Shown here: positions 15,958 through 24,350 of the stretch, piece after piece
Position numbering within the stretch: position 1 is the stretch's first letter
Layout: every line of letters begins with the position of its first letter
From: Bacteroidaceae bacterium
GTDB taxonomy: Bacteria > Bacteroidota > Bacteroidia > Bacteroidales > Bacteroidaceae
Assembly: GCA_021443415.1 (NCBI GenBank)
Contig: JABUTZ010000010.1
Span: forward strand, 94,140 to 127,496
Direction of reading: 5' to 3'
Length of the DNA: 33,357 bases
Made by a program: the position numbers and the translations under genes
The notes under the pieces: generated by a model
Told to the model about the DNA's origin: nothing
The model's database searches: none
Seen by the model: the letters and a program-made list of their open reading frames with translations, nothing else

Positions 15958-17211
15958 ATGAAACACATTTACACTATTTTGGTGGTGCTGGCGGTGGCCA
16001 TGGGAGCCAGGGCGCAGCACGGAGAGTATGTGGGCGGCGACGTATCGCTGCTGCCTGCCTATGAGGCTCACAACGAGGCTTATCTTGACGGCAACGGACA
16101 GCCGATTGACGACTTGCTCGTCTGGCTGACCAAGGAGTGCGGATGGAACACATTCCGCGTGCGACTCTTTGTCAAGCCGACCAACGCCGGGCACGACGGC
16201 GTGATCCAGGACCTCGACTACGTCAAGGAGTTCGGCAAGCGCATCAAGGACGCGGGGGCGAAGTTCGCCTTGGACATCCACTACAGCGACACGTGGGCGG
16301 ACCCCGTCACGCAGACACCGCCGGCTTCGTGGAGCGCATACTCGACCGTGGACGCGAAGGCGGAGAAGGTCTATTCCTACACCAAGGAGACACTCGAGGC
16401 ACTGGCGGCCTACGGAGCGACCCCCGACCTCGTGCAGGTGGGCAACGAGATCACGTCGGGCATCGTGGGCGTATGGCGGTCGACCGACCAGGCCGGCTTC
16501 AAGAAGATCGTGGAGCGCGGTTGCGACGCCGTGCGCGAAGCCTGTCCCGCGGCTAAGATTATCCTCCACGTGGAGCGTCCGCAGAACACGAACACGATCG
16601 TCGGCTTCTTCCAGGACATCGACGCCTCGAAGTTCGACGTCATGGGCCTCTCCTACTACCCCTTCTGGCACAGCACGCTGAGTGCCCTCGGCACCACCAT
16701 CAAGCGCCTCGGCGAGGTGTTCCCCGCCAAGAAGGTGCAGATCGTGGAGACAGCCTACAACTTCCAGTACGAGTTCAGCAAACCCACCACCGAGTCGGCA
16801 TGCATCTGGGGCCGCACCGCCGACGGACAGTACGGCTTCGTGAAGGCGCTCATCGCCGAGCTCGCCAAATACGAGAACTGCAACGGACTGATGTACTGGT
16901 TCCCCGAGGAGGCCGGTTGCGGCGACGACACCGACTGGGACCACCAGTCGTACGGCAATGTCATCACCAGCTGGATCAACCGCGGCCTGTGGTGGCCGAC
17001 GAGCAACGGCGGTCACTGGCCCGTGAAGGCCGAGGAGGGCATGGTGCACTACCTGCTCAAGACCTTCCTCTCGGACGAGGCGAGCGGTGTGAGTGCGGCG
17101 GCAGCCACGACCCAGTCGGACGCCATCTACAACCTCGCCGGACAGCGAGTGACCACCCCCAAGGCAAACGCCCTCTACATCATGGGTGGCAAGAAATTCG
17201 TGAGCAAGTAA
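15958..17211 (+). CDS. GH53 endo-beta-1,4-galactanase (arabinogalactanase)
   Basis: Cuts beta-1,4-galactan, such as pectin (rhamnogalacturonan I) side chains, into galacto-oligosaccharides. The 417-residue product has signal peptide MKHIYTILVVLAVAMGARA and one GH53 barrel (about 22-372). Visible family features are GGDVSLLP near the N-terminus, GWNTFRVRLFVKP (62-74), LDIHYSDTWADP (105-116), acid/base Glu164 in LVQVGNE, and nucleophile Glu264 in QIVETAYN; GLMYWFPEE follows. The catalytic pair is complete and the length is normal. A sorting-type tail (388-417: AIYNLAGQRV ... LYIMGGKKFVSK) suggests export to the surface. A hairpin separates it from the GH92 gene 80 bp downstream. Confidence 0.94.
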   Translation: MKHIYTILVVLAVAMGARAQHGEYVGGDVSLLPAYEAHNEAYLDGNGQPIDDLLVWLTKECGWNTFRVRLFVKPTNAGHDGVIQDLDYVKEFGKRIKDAGAKFALDIHYSDTWADPVTQTPPASWSAYSTVDAKAEKVYSYTKETLEALAAYGATPDLVQVGNEITSGIVGVWRSTDQAGFKKIVERGCDAVREACPAAKIILHVERPQNTNTIVGFFQDIDASKFDVMGLSYYPFWHSTLSALGTTIKRLGEVFPAKKVQIVETAYNFQYEFSKPTTESACIWGRTADGQYGFVKALIAELAKYENCNGLMYWFPEEAGCGDDTDWDHQSYGNVITSWINRGLWWPTSNGGHWPVKAEEGMVHYLLKTFLSDEASGVSAAAATTQSDAIYNLAGQRVTTPKANALYIMGGKKFVSK

Positions 17212-17221
17212 GCGACGATAC

Positions 17222-17262
17222 AATCCGCCAGTCACCTCCACACGGGAAGTGGCTGGCGGATT
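17222..17262 (+). terminator. Hairpin terminator after GH53
   Basis: A 14-bp stem with one G:U pair (arms 17222-17235 and 17249-17262, 13-nt loop) followed by AAAGTTTT. It begins 10 nt after the GH53 stop and ends 29 nt before the GH92 start. No promoter is seen in that gap, so GH92 transcription probably depends on read-through and may be damped by this hairpin. Confidence 0.7.
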
Positions 17263-17291
17263 AAAGTTTTACAAAAATCTATCACAAGTCC

Positions 17292-19481
17292 ATGAAGAAC
17301 ATATTCCGACTCAGCGCCTTCGCCCTCGCGCTGACCGCATTGTCAGCCTCCTGCGCCAATAAATCAGCAGAGGCCGAGGAGGTCGACTACACCCAGTACG
17401 TGAATCCGTTCATCGGCACCGAGGGGACGGGCCACACCTTCCCCGGAGCCTGCGTGCCCTTCGGCATGATACAGACCAGTCCCGTGACGGGAGCCGTGGG
17501 CTGGAACTACTGCGCCGAGTATGTCGGCACCGACAGGGAGATATGGGGCTTCACCCAGGACCACCTGAACGGCACGGGCTGCATGGACCTGGGCGATGTG
17601 CTCGTGATGCCCGTCACCGCTCGTCCCGACCGCACCAGCTACCGCAGCACCTACGTCAAGGAGACGGAGACGGCGCGACCGGGCTACTACAGCGTCGAGC
17701 TGGATCAGACAGGCGTGCGCGCCGAACTGACAGCGACGGGCCATGTCGCCTACCATCGCTATACATATAATAAGGTGGACTCGGCGGGTGTGCTCATCGA
17801 CCTCCAGCACGGACCCGTGTGGAACGAGGGGCAGTACCACTCGCACGTGCTCGCCTGCGAGGTGAGCAAGGACGACGAGACCACCATCTCGGGACATATC
17901 CAGAACTCGCTATGGGTGAAAAAGGACGTCTATTTCGTCATCACCTTCAGCAAGCCCATCGCCGCCCTCGCCGACCTGCCCCTCGCCGAAAAGGAGAAGG
18001 GCAACCGCATGGTCGCCTCGTTCGCGATGGACGAGGGCGAGCAGCTGGAGATGAAGGTCGCCCTCTCGTCAAGCTCCGTCGAGGGAGCGAGGAAGAACCT
18101 CGCGGCGGAGTTGCCGGCGTGGAACTTCGACGACGCCGCCGAGGACGCGAGGAAGACATGGAACTCGTATCTCTCGCGCATCCAGGTCACCGGCACCGAG
18201 GAGCAGAAGCAGAACTTCTACACCTGCTTCTACCACGCCCTCATCCAGCCCAACAACATCGCCGACGTCGATGGTCTCTACCGGAACGCCAACGGCGAGG
18301 TCGTCAAGGCGGACAACAACGTGTTCTACAGCACGTTCTCGTGTTGGGACACCTATCGCGCCGCCCATCCGTTCTACACGATTGTCATGGGCGACAAGGT
18401 GGACGGCATGGTGAGCTCGATGGTCAGCCAGGCGGAGGTGCAGGGCTTCCTGCCCATCTGGGGTCTGTGGGGCAAGGAGAACTACTGCATGATAGCTAAC
18501 CACGGCGTGTCGATCGTGGCGGAGGCCTACCACAAGGGATTCCGCGGCTTCGACGCCGAGCGCGCCTACAACGCCGTGAAGCGCACGCAGACCGTTTCGC
18601 ACGACCTCAAGTCCGACTGGGAGCAGTACATGCGCTACGGCTATTTCGCCACCGACTCGACCGAGGCTGAGTCGGTCTCTTCGACCCTCGAGTCGGTCTA
18701 CGACGACTATGCCGCCTGGGACATGGCGACACTGATGGGCAAGACGGAGGACACCGCCTACTTCGCCCGTCGCAAGGATTTCTACAAGAACCTCTTCGAC
18801 CCGGAGACGCGCTTCATGCGCCCGCGCCTGACCACGGGCGAATGGAAGTCGCCCTTCGACCCCGCCGGACTGGCGCACGCCGAGAGCAGCGGCGGCGACT
18901 ACACCGAGGGCAACGCATGGCAGTACACATGGCACGTGCAGCACGACGTGCCCGGACTGATCGAGCTGATGGGAGGCAAGGACGCGTTCACCGCCCGCCT
19001 CGACACTTTCTTCACCACCGAGCTGGTCAGCACGCTGAGCGACGTGAGCGGTCTCATCGGACAGTACGCCCACGGCAACGAGCCGAGCCACCATGTCGCC
19101 TACCTCTATGCGCTGGCTGGCAAGCCCGAGCGCACGCAGGAACTGATCCGCCAGATCTTCGACACCCAGTACGCCCCGCGTCCCGACGGACTCTGCGGCA
19201 ACGATGACTGCGGACAGATGTCGGCGTGGTTCATGCTCTCGGCAATGGGGTTCTATCCCGTCAACCCCGTGTCCGGGCAGTATGTATTCGGCGCCCCGCA
19301 GATGGAGCGCTTCGTGCTCAACCTGCCCAACGGCAACACGTTCACCATCGAGGCGGAGAACCTGAGCCGCGAGCATCTTTATGTCGATAAGATCTACCTC
19401 AACGGCGAGCCCTACGACAAGCCCTGCATCAACCACGAGGACATCATGCGGGGCGGCACGCTGCGCTACGTAATGAAATAA
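17292..19481 (+). CDS. GH92 alpha-mannosidase, lipoprotein
   Basis: Calcium-dependent exo-acting, inverting alpha-mannosidase that trims mannosides of N-glycans or mannans. The 729-residue product has a lipoprotein signal (MKNIFRLSAF ... LSASC, Cys21). The N-terminal beta-sandwich runs to about residue 280 (YVNPFIGTEGTGHTFPGACV, PFGMIQTSP, GWNYCAEY, DHLNGTGC), followed by the (alpha/alpha)6 catalytic domain. Conserved elements are TFSCWDTYRAAHP (348-360), DYTEGNAWQYTW (536-547; catalytic acid Glu539), AHGNEPSHH (593-601) and GNDDCGQMSAW (636-646; catalytic-base Asp cluster). All key residues are present and the length is normal. Linkage specificity is not readable. The next gene is a second GH92, about one repeat element away. 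Confidence 0.95.
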   Translation: MKNIFRLSAFALALTALSASCANKSAEAEEVDYTQYVNPFIGTEGTGHTFPGACVPFGMIQTSPVTGAVGWNYCAEYVGTDREIWGFTQDHLNGTGCMDLGDVLVMPVTARPDRTSYRSTYVKETETARPGYYSVELDQTGVRAELTATGHVAYHRYTYNKVDSAGVLIDLQHGPVWNEGQYHSHVLACEVSKDDETTISGHIQNSLWVKKDVYFVITFSKPIAALADLPLAEKEKGNRMVASFAMDEGEQLEMKVALSSSSVEGARKNLAAELPAWNFDDAAEDARKTWNSYLSRIQVTGTEEQKQNFYTCFYHALIQPNNIADVDGLYRNANGEVVKADNNVFYSTFSCWDTYRAAHPFYTIVMGDKVDGMVSSMVSQAEVQGFLPIWGLWGKENYCMIANHGVSIVAEAYHKGFRGFDAERAYNAVKRTQTVSHDLKSDWEQYMRYGYFATDSTEAESVSSTLESVYDDYAAWDMATLMGKTEDTAYFARRKDFYKNLFDPETRFMRPRLTTGEWKSPFDPAGLAHAESSGGDYTEGNAWQYTWHVQHDVPGLIELMGGKDAFTARLDTFFTTELVSTLSDVSGLIGQYAHGNEPSHHVAYLYALAGKPERTQELIRQIFDTQYAPRPDGLCGNDDCGQMSAWFMLSAMGFYPVNPVSGQYVFGAPQMERFVLNLPNGNTFTIEAENLSREHLYVDKIYLNGEPYDKPCINHEDIMRGGTLRYVMK

Positions 19482-19489
19482 GAAGACTA

Positions 19490-19615
19490 AAGTTTCGCAA
19501 GCAGAGATTGCGAAGACTACAGACTACAAAGTACAGACTACAGACTTTGTAGGACAGAAAATCTCAAAAAAGTCTGTAGTCTCAAGTGAGATTGTGCAGC
19601 AAGCGAAACTTGAAT
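19490..19615. repeat. Palindromic intergenic element, copy A (between the GH92 genes)
   Basis: Outer inverted repeat AAGTTTCGC (19490-19498) with GCGAAACTT (19603-19611), and an inner 14-bp perfect inverted repeat (19535-19548 with 19569-19582). Additional ACAGACTAC-type direct repeats lie at 19514-19545. Its last 45 bp (19571-19615) match copy B (21876-21920) at 42 positions. It fills the gap between the two GH92 genes and ends 3 nt before the second ATG. It may act as a transcript stabiliser or be a small mobile repeat. Confidence 0.75.
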
Positions 19616-19618
19616 AAT

Positions 19619-21790
19619 ATGAAAAAGATACTGCTTTTCGCCGCCGCCATGGCCATCATGGGCTGCGGGACGGCACAGGTGGACAGCGAGGAGTCGCTGA
19701 CCAGGTATGTCGACCCGAACATCGGCACCGACGACCACGGACACGTGTTCATGGGCGCCAACGTGCCCTTCGGATTCGTCCAGCTCGGCCCGAGCCAGAT
19801 TTGCCAGGGCTGGGACTGGTGCTCGGGCTACCACGCCCAGGACAGCACCATCTACGGCTTCGCCCACCAGCACCTCAGCGGCACGGGCATCGGCGACCTG
19901 GGCGACGTGCTGCTCATGCCCGTAGTCAGGGGCGGCGAACGCATGGAGACGCACGACAGGACGACCGCCATCGCGCGCCCGGGCTACTACTCCGTCACGC
20001 TGGACCACAGCCGGATACGCGTCGAGCTGACCGCCACGGCGCGGGCGGGCATGCACCGCTACACCTACCCCGCCGCCAACGACTCCATCCACATGCTCCT
20101 CGACCTCCGGTACGGCCTCTGCTGGGACGCGATGACGGGTAGCCGGATTACCGTGGAGAACGACTCGGTGGTGACTGGCTACCGCCTCTCGACGGGCTGG
20201 GCTAAGGACCAGCGCACGTATTTCGTCGCCGTCTTCGACCGCACGATCGCGGGCATCGACGGCGACTCGGCGGTCAGCACCCTCCACTTCGCCCCCTCGG
20301 ACGACCCGTCGCTGATGGTGCGCGTGGCCCTCTCGCCCGTGAGCGTCGCCAACGCCAAGGAGAACCTCGCGGCGGAGATGCCCGACTGGAACTTCGAGGC
20401 CGTGGCTGAGGCGGCTGACCGCGCGTGGAACGACGCCCTGCGCAAGATACGCATCGAGACGGCTGACGAGGACGCGAAGCGTGTCTTCTACACCGCCATG
20501 TACCACTCGATGACAGCCCCCTCGGTGTTCTGCGACGTGAATGGCGACTACCGCGGCGCCGACGGCGTGACGCGCCGGGGCGACTTCACCAACTACACCA
20601 CCCTCTCGCTCTGGGACACCTACCGCGCCGCCCATCCGCTGAGCACGCTCATTCACAGCGAGCGGCAGGCTGACTTCGCGCATACGTTCATAAACATATT
20701 CAAGCAGCAGGGCAAACTGCCCGTCTGGCACTTGATGGGCAACGAGACGGACTGCATGGTGGGCAACCCCGGTGTCATCGTGCTTGCCGACCTCCTGCTC
20801 AAGGGCTATGTGGACGAGCAGGATTATGAAGATGCTTATGAGGCCCTGCGCACGAGCGTGATGCTCGACGAGCGCGGCCTGGACATGCTCAAGACCTACG
20901 GCTACCTGCCCTACGACGGCGACGGCGAACCTGAGACGGTGGCGCGCGGCATGGAGTACGCCATCGCCGATTGGTGCGTCGCCCGGGTGGCGGAGCGTCT
21001 GGGCAAGGCTGACGATGCCGCCTATTTCGACGGGCGCGCACGCTCCTACACCCACTATTTCGACCCCGCGACGCGCTTCATGCGCGGCGTGAGCAAGGAG
21101 GGCAAGTTCCGCGAACCGTTCAGCCCCATCTACATCGAGCACCGCCGCGACGACTACACCGAGGGCAACGGCTGGCAGTATCTCTGGCTGGTGCCCCACG
21201 ACGCGCACAACCTCATCAGCCTGCTCGGCGGCGACGAGCCGTTCGCCACCAAGCTCGACTCGCTCTTCGTGGTGACGGGCGACCTGGGCACCGATGCCTC
21301 GCCCGACATCACGGGCCTCATCGGACAGTACGCCCACGGCAACGAGCCGAGCCACCACATCGCCTATCTCTACGACTATGCCGGCATGCCCTGGAAGACA
21401 GCCGCGCTCGCGCGCCGCATCATGACCACCCTCTACCACGCCGGGCCCGCCGGTCTCTGCGGCAACGAGGACGTGGGACAGATGTCATCGTGGTACATCC
21501 TCTCGTCGATGGGTCTCTACCAGGTGGAGCCCGCCGGCGGCAAGTACGTGTTCGGCTCGCCCCTCTTCGACTCTGCGACGATGGACGTGGGCAATGGCAA
21601 GGAGTTCACGATCAAGGCCATAAACAACAGCGCAACGAACATCTACGTCCAGTCGGCACGGCTCAACGGCAAGACCTACGACAAGTCGTACATCATGTTC
21701 GACGACATCAAGGCGGGCGGCACGCTCGAGTTCACGATGGGCGACCAGCCATCGGCGACCTTCGGCGTCGACCCCGCGGTGCGCCCGTAA
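19619..21790 (+). CDS. GH92 alpha-mannosidase, lipoprotein (second copy)
   Basis: Second member of the exo-alpha-mannosidase family, 723 residues, with lipoprotein signal MKKILLFAAAMAIMGC (Cys16). The frame is open from 19586, but the signal peptide fixes the ATG at 19619. The domain order equals that of its neighbour: RYVDPNIGTDDHGH and FGFVQLGPSQ in the N-terminal domain, LSLWDTYRAAHP (329-340), DDYTEGNGWQYLW (511-523; acid Glu515), YAHGNEPSHH (571-580), GNEDVGQMSSWY (615-626). Here the base cluster reads E-D-V where the neighbour has D-D-C. Sequence divergence from the first copy is considerable, so different linkage or aglycone preference is likely (inference). It probably shares the upstream transcript. 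Confidence 0.94.
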   Translation: MKKILLFAAAMAIMGCGTAQVDSEESLTRYVDPNIGTDDHGHVFMGANVPFGFVQLGPSQICQGWDWCSGYHAQDSTIYGFAHQHLSGTGIGDLGDVLLMPVVRGGERMETHDRTTAIARPGYYSVTLDHSRIRVELTATARAGMHRYTYPAANDSIHMLLDLRYGLCWDAMTGSRITVENDSVVTGYRLSTGWAKDQRTYFVAVFDRTIAGIDGDSAVSTLHFAPSDDPSLMVRVALSPVSVANAKENLAAEMPDWNFEAVAEAADRAWNDALRKIRIETADEDAKRVFYTAMYHSMTAPSVFCDVNGDYRGADGVTRRGDFTNYTTLSLWDTYRAAHPLSTLIHSERQADFAHTFINIFKQQGKLPVWHLMGNETDCMVGNPGVIVLADLLLKGYVDEQDYEDAYEALRTSVMLDERGLDMLKTYGYLPYDGDGEPETVARGMEYAIADWCVARVAERLGKADDAAYFDGRARSYTHYFDPATRFMRGVSKEGKFREPFSPIYIEHRRDDYTEGNGWQYLWLVPHDAHNLISLLGGDEPFATKLDSLFVVTGDLGTDASPDITGLIGQYAHGNEPSHHIAYLYDYAGMPWKTAALARRIMTTLYHAGPAGLCGNEDVGQMSSWYILSSMGLYQVEPAGGKYVFGSPLFDSATMDVGNGKEFTIKAINNSATNIYVQSARLNGKTYDKSYIMFDDIKAGGTLEFTMGDQPSATFGVDPAVRP

Positions 21791-21803
21791 GACGGCACAT
21801 GAT

Positions 21804-21920
21804 TTCAAGTTTCACTACAGACTACAGACTATTTCAGGGTTTTCCGCCCAACAAAGTCTGTAGTCTGTAGTCAGAAGTCTGTAGTCTCAAGTGAGGTTGT
21901 GAAACAAGCGAAACTTGAAT
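21804..21920. repeat. Palindromic intergenic element, copy B (after the second GH92)
   Basis: Outer perfect 10-bp inverted repeat TTCAAGTTTC (21804-21813) with GAAACTTGAA (21910-21919), and an inner perfect 17-bp inverted repeat (21814-21830 with 21855-21871; 24-nt loop). The 3' 45 bp repeats copy A. It lies between the GH92 stop and the stop of the convergent DUF1016 gene and would also serve as a terminator hairpin. Confidence 0.78.
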
Positions 21921-21925
21921 CAGAT

Positions 21926-23035
21926 TTATTTATTGGTTAGTGCAAAAATTGCTTTTTGTTCCTCAATCTCTTTTCTCAATTCTTCCTCTGTGGGTAAATA
22001 TGTCAGATATTTCGCCGCAAAAATCTGTTTGCTTTCTTTCAGTATGCTGAAACGCGCCAAGTCTCTGCTTGTATCGGCGCATAGCACAAGACCAATGGTG
22101 GGATTGTCGCCCTCTGTGCATTTCAGTTCATCAAACATTCGCACATAAAGATCCATCTGCCCGACATCCTGATAGGTTATTTGCTCCGTTTTCAGGTCAA
22201 TAAGCAAGAAGAATTTAAGAATGTAGTTATAAAACACGAGGTCGATGTAATAATCGCCCATATCAGTTTTTATGTGTTTCTGCCGCGCCACAAAAGCATA
22301 GCCTTTTCCCATTTCAAGGATAAAATGCTGTAAATGAGAGATTATCACATCCTCTAAACGACTCTCTGTGAATGACTTGTCTGGCGGCAATCCAAGGAAT
22401 TCAGCCACAATCGGGTTTTTAAGATATTCCAGTTTATGCCGCTCATACTCTGCTGTCAGTTGGTGCATTTCCTGCTCCACCTCGCTTCGCACCTCGGATG
22501 GCGTTTGCATCATACGGTAATAGTATTGCGAGGAAATGTTGCGACCCAATGTGCGATAATCCCATTGTTCGCGAGCCGCCTCTTGCATATACCACATGCG
22601 TGCGGTGTCATCATGCACACGAATCAAGCGTTCGTAGTGAGACCAAGACAAATTAGTGGGTAGTACATAGGAAGATTGGTCAGGCATTGTCTGACCAATT
22701 TGTTCTCCAAATAAGTCAGGCAATGCCTGACCAATTCCCATCTCCTTGAACATCAGGAAGAAAGACCTGAAATTCTTTATGTTTGTCACTGAATACCCAG
22801 CTCCGAAATTCATTGTTAGAATCTGGGAGGCTATCTCGACGACCCTCTTGCCATAGTCGGCGCGGCCACGACCATTTTGCTCTTGCTCCACCACTTGCCG
22901 ACCTATCAACCAGCATGAAACCACATGCATAAGGTTTACGGAGCGACCAGCCGCTTGTCTTGCGGAAGATACGACGAGGACAAGAGATTGCTCAAATGCC
23001 ATCTCGTCATTAGTTGTTAAACCACTATCTGTCAT
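21926..23035 (-). CDS. DUF1016/YhcG-family PD-(D/E)XK nuclease domain protein
   Basis: A 369-residue protein with an N-terminal winged-helix-type DUF1016 domain (about 25-175: RQVVEQEQNGRGRADYGKRV, FSLMF-like helix 'FRSFFLMFKEMG', YMQEAAREQWDYRTLGRNIS) and a C-terminal YhcG PD-(D/E)XK nuclease domain (about 200-345). Candidate active-site residues are Asp265 in YYIDLVFYN and Asp280/Lys282 in LIDLKTEQ. The substrate is unknown; such genes are often found in restriction-modification or mobile regions. The DNA is clearly more AT-rich than the GH92 genes beside it, suggesting transfer. Its ATG overlaps the TGA of an upstream remnant frame (ATGA), the trace of a once-coupled operon. Residues about 100-120 carry a repeat described separately. 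Confidence 0.9.
   Translation of the reverse strand: MTDSGLTTNDEMAFEQSLVLVVSSARQAAGRSVNLMHVVSCWLIGRQVVEQEQNGRGRADYGKRVVEIASQILTMNFGAGYSVTNIKNFRSFFLMFKEMGIGQALPDLFGEQIGQTMPDQSSYVLPTNLSWSHYERLIRVHDDTARMWYMQEAAREQWDYRTLGRNISSQYYYRMMQTPSEVRSEVEQEMHQLTAEYERHKLEYLKNPIVAEFLGLPPDKSFTESRLEDVIISHLQHFILEMGKGYAFVARQKHIKTDMGDYYIDLVFYNYILKFFLLIDLKTEQITYQDVGQMDLYVRMFDELKCTEGDNPTIGLVLCADTSRDLARFSILKESKQIFAAKYLTYLPTEEELRKEIEEQKAIFALTNK
22676..22731. repeat. Two tandem palindromes inside the DUF1016 coding sequence
   Basis: An imperfect 23-bp palindrome (22676-22698, half-site TTGGTCAG/CTGACCAA) and a perfect 17-bp palindrome GTCAGGCAATGCCTGAC (22715-22731), sharing the core TCAGGCA. They encode the linker repeat 'GQALPD...GQTMPD' (about residues 102-119). 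Confidence 0.7.
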
Positions 23036-23342
23036 AACTGATTGATTTTATCTATGAGTGTTGCCTTAATGTCATCAATATTGCTTATCTCATCGAAGGC
23101 AAGAATGGAATCTTTACAAGTCCACTTTCAATGGCATTGCCTGTTTGTTCCTAAGGCATATCGGAGTTGTTGAATAACCCCACCTGAATATTACCATTGG
23201 GCAGTACGTTCAGATTGGTCATATATGGACAACGACCTTGCAATACCTTAGTGTAATCGAGGTTTCCATCTAATGTTGAATCGTAATGATATTGCGGTTC
23301 TTCATATGGGTTGTTTAGTAGGGCTGATATTCTTTTTTTCAT
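23032..23342 (-). pseudogene. Collapsed restriction/helicase-type gene remnant
   Basis: From the ATG at 23342 a frame reads MKKRISALLNNPYEEPQYHY, then LDYTKVLQGRCPYM ... VGLFNNSDMP and a stop at 23151. In the same frame, past that stop, it continues GNAIESGLVKIPFLPS before another stop. The first part resembles the N-terminus of DEAD/DEAH type III-like restriction subunits ('NsPyEEP..H'), the second an internal segment of them ('AIE.GLVKiP'), so a large deletion is inferred. A third piece in another frame (KDSILAFDEISNIDDIKATL, then IDKINQL) ends at 23032, overlapping the DUF1016 start by ATGA; its parent is not recognised. AT-rich like DUF1016. Homology is from memory and should be treated as tentative. 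Confidence 0.5.
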
Positions 23343-23393
23343 TAATATTATGCAATAGCGTTTAGGGTTATTTTTGGATCTATAGGTCAAGAT

Positions 23394-24350
23394 TTATTGC
23401 AATGACATTGAAGTCCGCTGTCTGTATTTCTTTACAAATTTCCTGCCCCAGACCAGCCCTATCGCCATCACCAGGCGGGGGGGTACAATCCATAGTCCGG
23501 GCACACCGAAGGCGGCAAACGAGAGGGTGTCGTCGATAATCGAGTGGCTCATTATCAAGTGATAAGACGCCGCCCGCGCCTCCTCCTGCGTGATGCGCCC
23601 CTCGTCGATGCACTCCTTGAGTACGCCCGCTCCGTAGCTGAGCCCCACGATGTTGCCCACGAGCCAGAGGTACGACGACTCGCCGCTCAGTCCGAACACC
23701 GCCATCAGGGGCTTGAACGGCTTGATGCACGTGTCCATGAGACCAGTCTTCGTGAGCACGTTCTTGAGCAGGATGAGCAGGAACATGATGGCAAGTATCA
23801 TCACCGCCAGTTGCAGGATTGACATCGCCGCGTCGGCCATCGCATGACCGAACGCGACCCACGTGATCTCCGCTGGGCGCGCCGCACCCGTGGCCATGCC
23901 CGAGGCGAACGGCTCGGACATCGCGGGCAGGAGGTGGCTGAGCGCCCATGCCGCCATGAAAGCCGCCACGATACGTATGCTCACCGTCTTGGCGAACGGC
24001 GGGCCTATCTTCTTCACCACCGCCCCCTCGAGGATGAGGGCATGGCAGAGGCATATCATGACGGTGATGATGGTCGCCTCGCGCAGGGTGAACGGCATCG
24101 AGACGAGAGCCGCCAGTCCGGCGTGGGTGCCCACGAGTCCGCCCGTGATGACCACGATGGCTGAGTGACCGGGCAGTCCGACGAAGTGCATCAGCGGTTC
24201 GAGCCACTGCGCCAGGATGTCCACGACACCGAAAAACCACAGCACCTTGACCGCCAGCGACACGGGAGCCATGATGCGCAGTATCCACAGCGACGTACCT
24301 ATCGACTTCGCCAGCGACTTGACTACTATGTCCTTGACTATCTCCTTCAT
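23394..24350 (-). CDS. Nucleoside-recognition ('gate') domain inner-membrane protein
   Basis: A 318-residue polytopic membrane protein with roughly eight or nine hydrophobic segments (for example AIVVITGGLVGTHAGLAALV, SILQLAVMILAIMFLLILL, YLWLVGNIVGLSYGAGVL). Paired gate-like halves around residues 45-150 and 185-300 fit the nucleoside-recognition (Gate) domain family, related to spore-maturation proteins SpmA/SpmB and nucleoside transporters. Transport substrate unknown. Its ATG (24350-24348) overlaps the TGA of the kinase gene by one base (TGATG), so the two are translationally coupled. GC-rich and native-looking, unlike the AT-rich stretches on both sides. Confidence 0.85.
   Translation of the reverse strand: MKEIVKDIVVKSLAKSIGTSLWILRIMAPVSLAVKVLWFFGVVDILAQWLEPLMHFVGLPGHSAIVVITGGLVGTHAGLAALVSMPFTLREATIITVMICLCHALILEGAVVKKIGPPFAKTVSIRIVAAFMAAWALSHLLPAMSEPFASGMATGAARPAEITWVAFGHAMADAAMSILQLAVMILAIMFLLILLKNVLTKTGLMDTCIKPFKPLMAVFGLSGESSYLWLVGNIVGLSYGAGVLKECIDEGRITQEEARAASYHLIMSHSIIDDTLSFAAFGVPGLWIVPPRLVMAIGLVWGRKFVKKYRQRTSMSLQ

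Noticed and set aside
17262-17292. Promoter for the first GH92 gene
   Set aside because: No TAnnTTTG box in the 29 nt between the hairpin and the start codon.
19538-21439. 633-residue minus-strand open frame
   Set aside because: Antisense shadow of the second GH92 gene; low-complexity Val/His/Glu-rich product. The same reasoning removes the minus-strand frames at 18069-19436 and 15769-17241.
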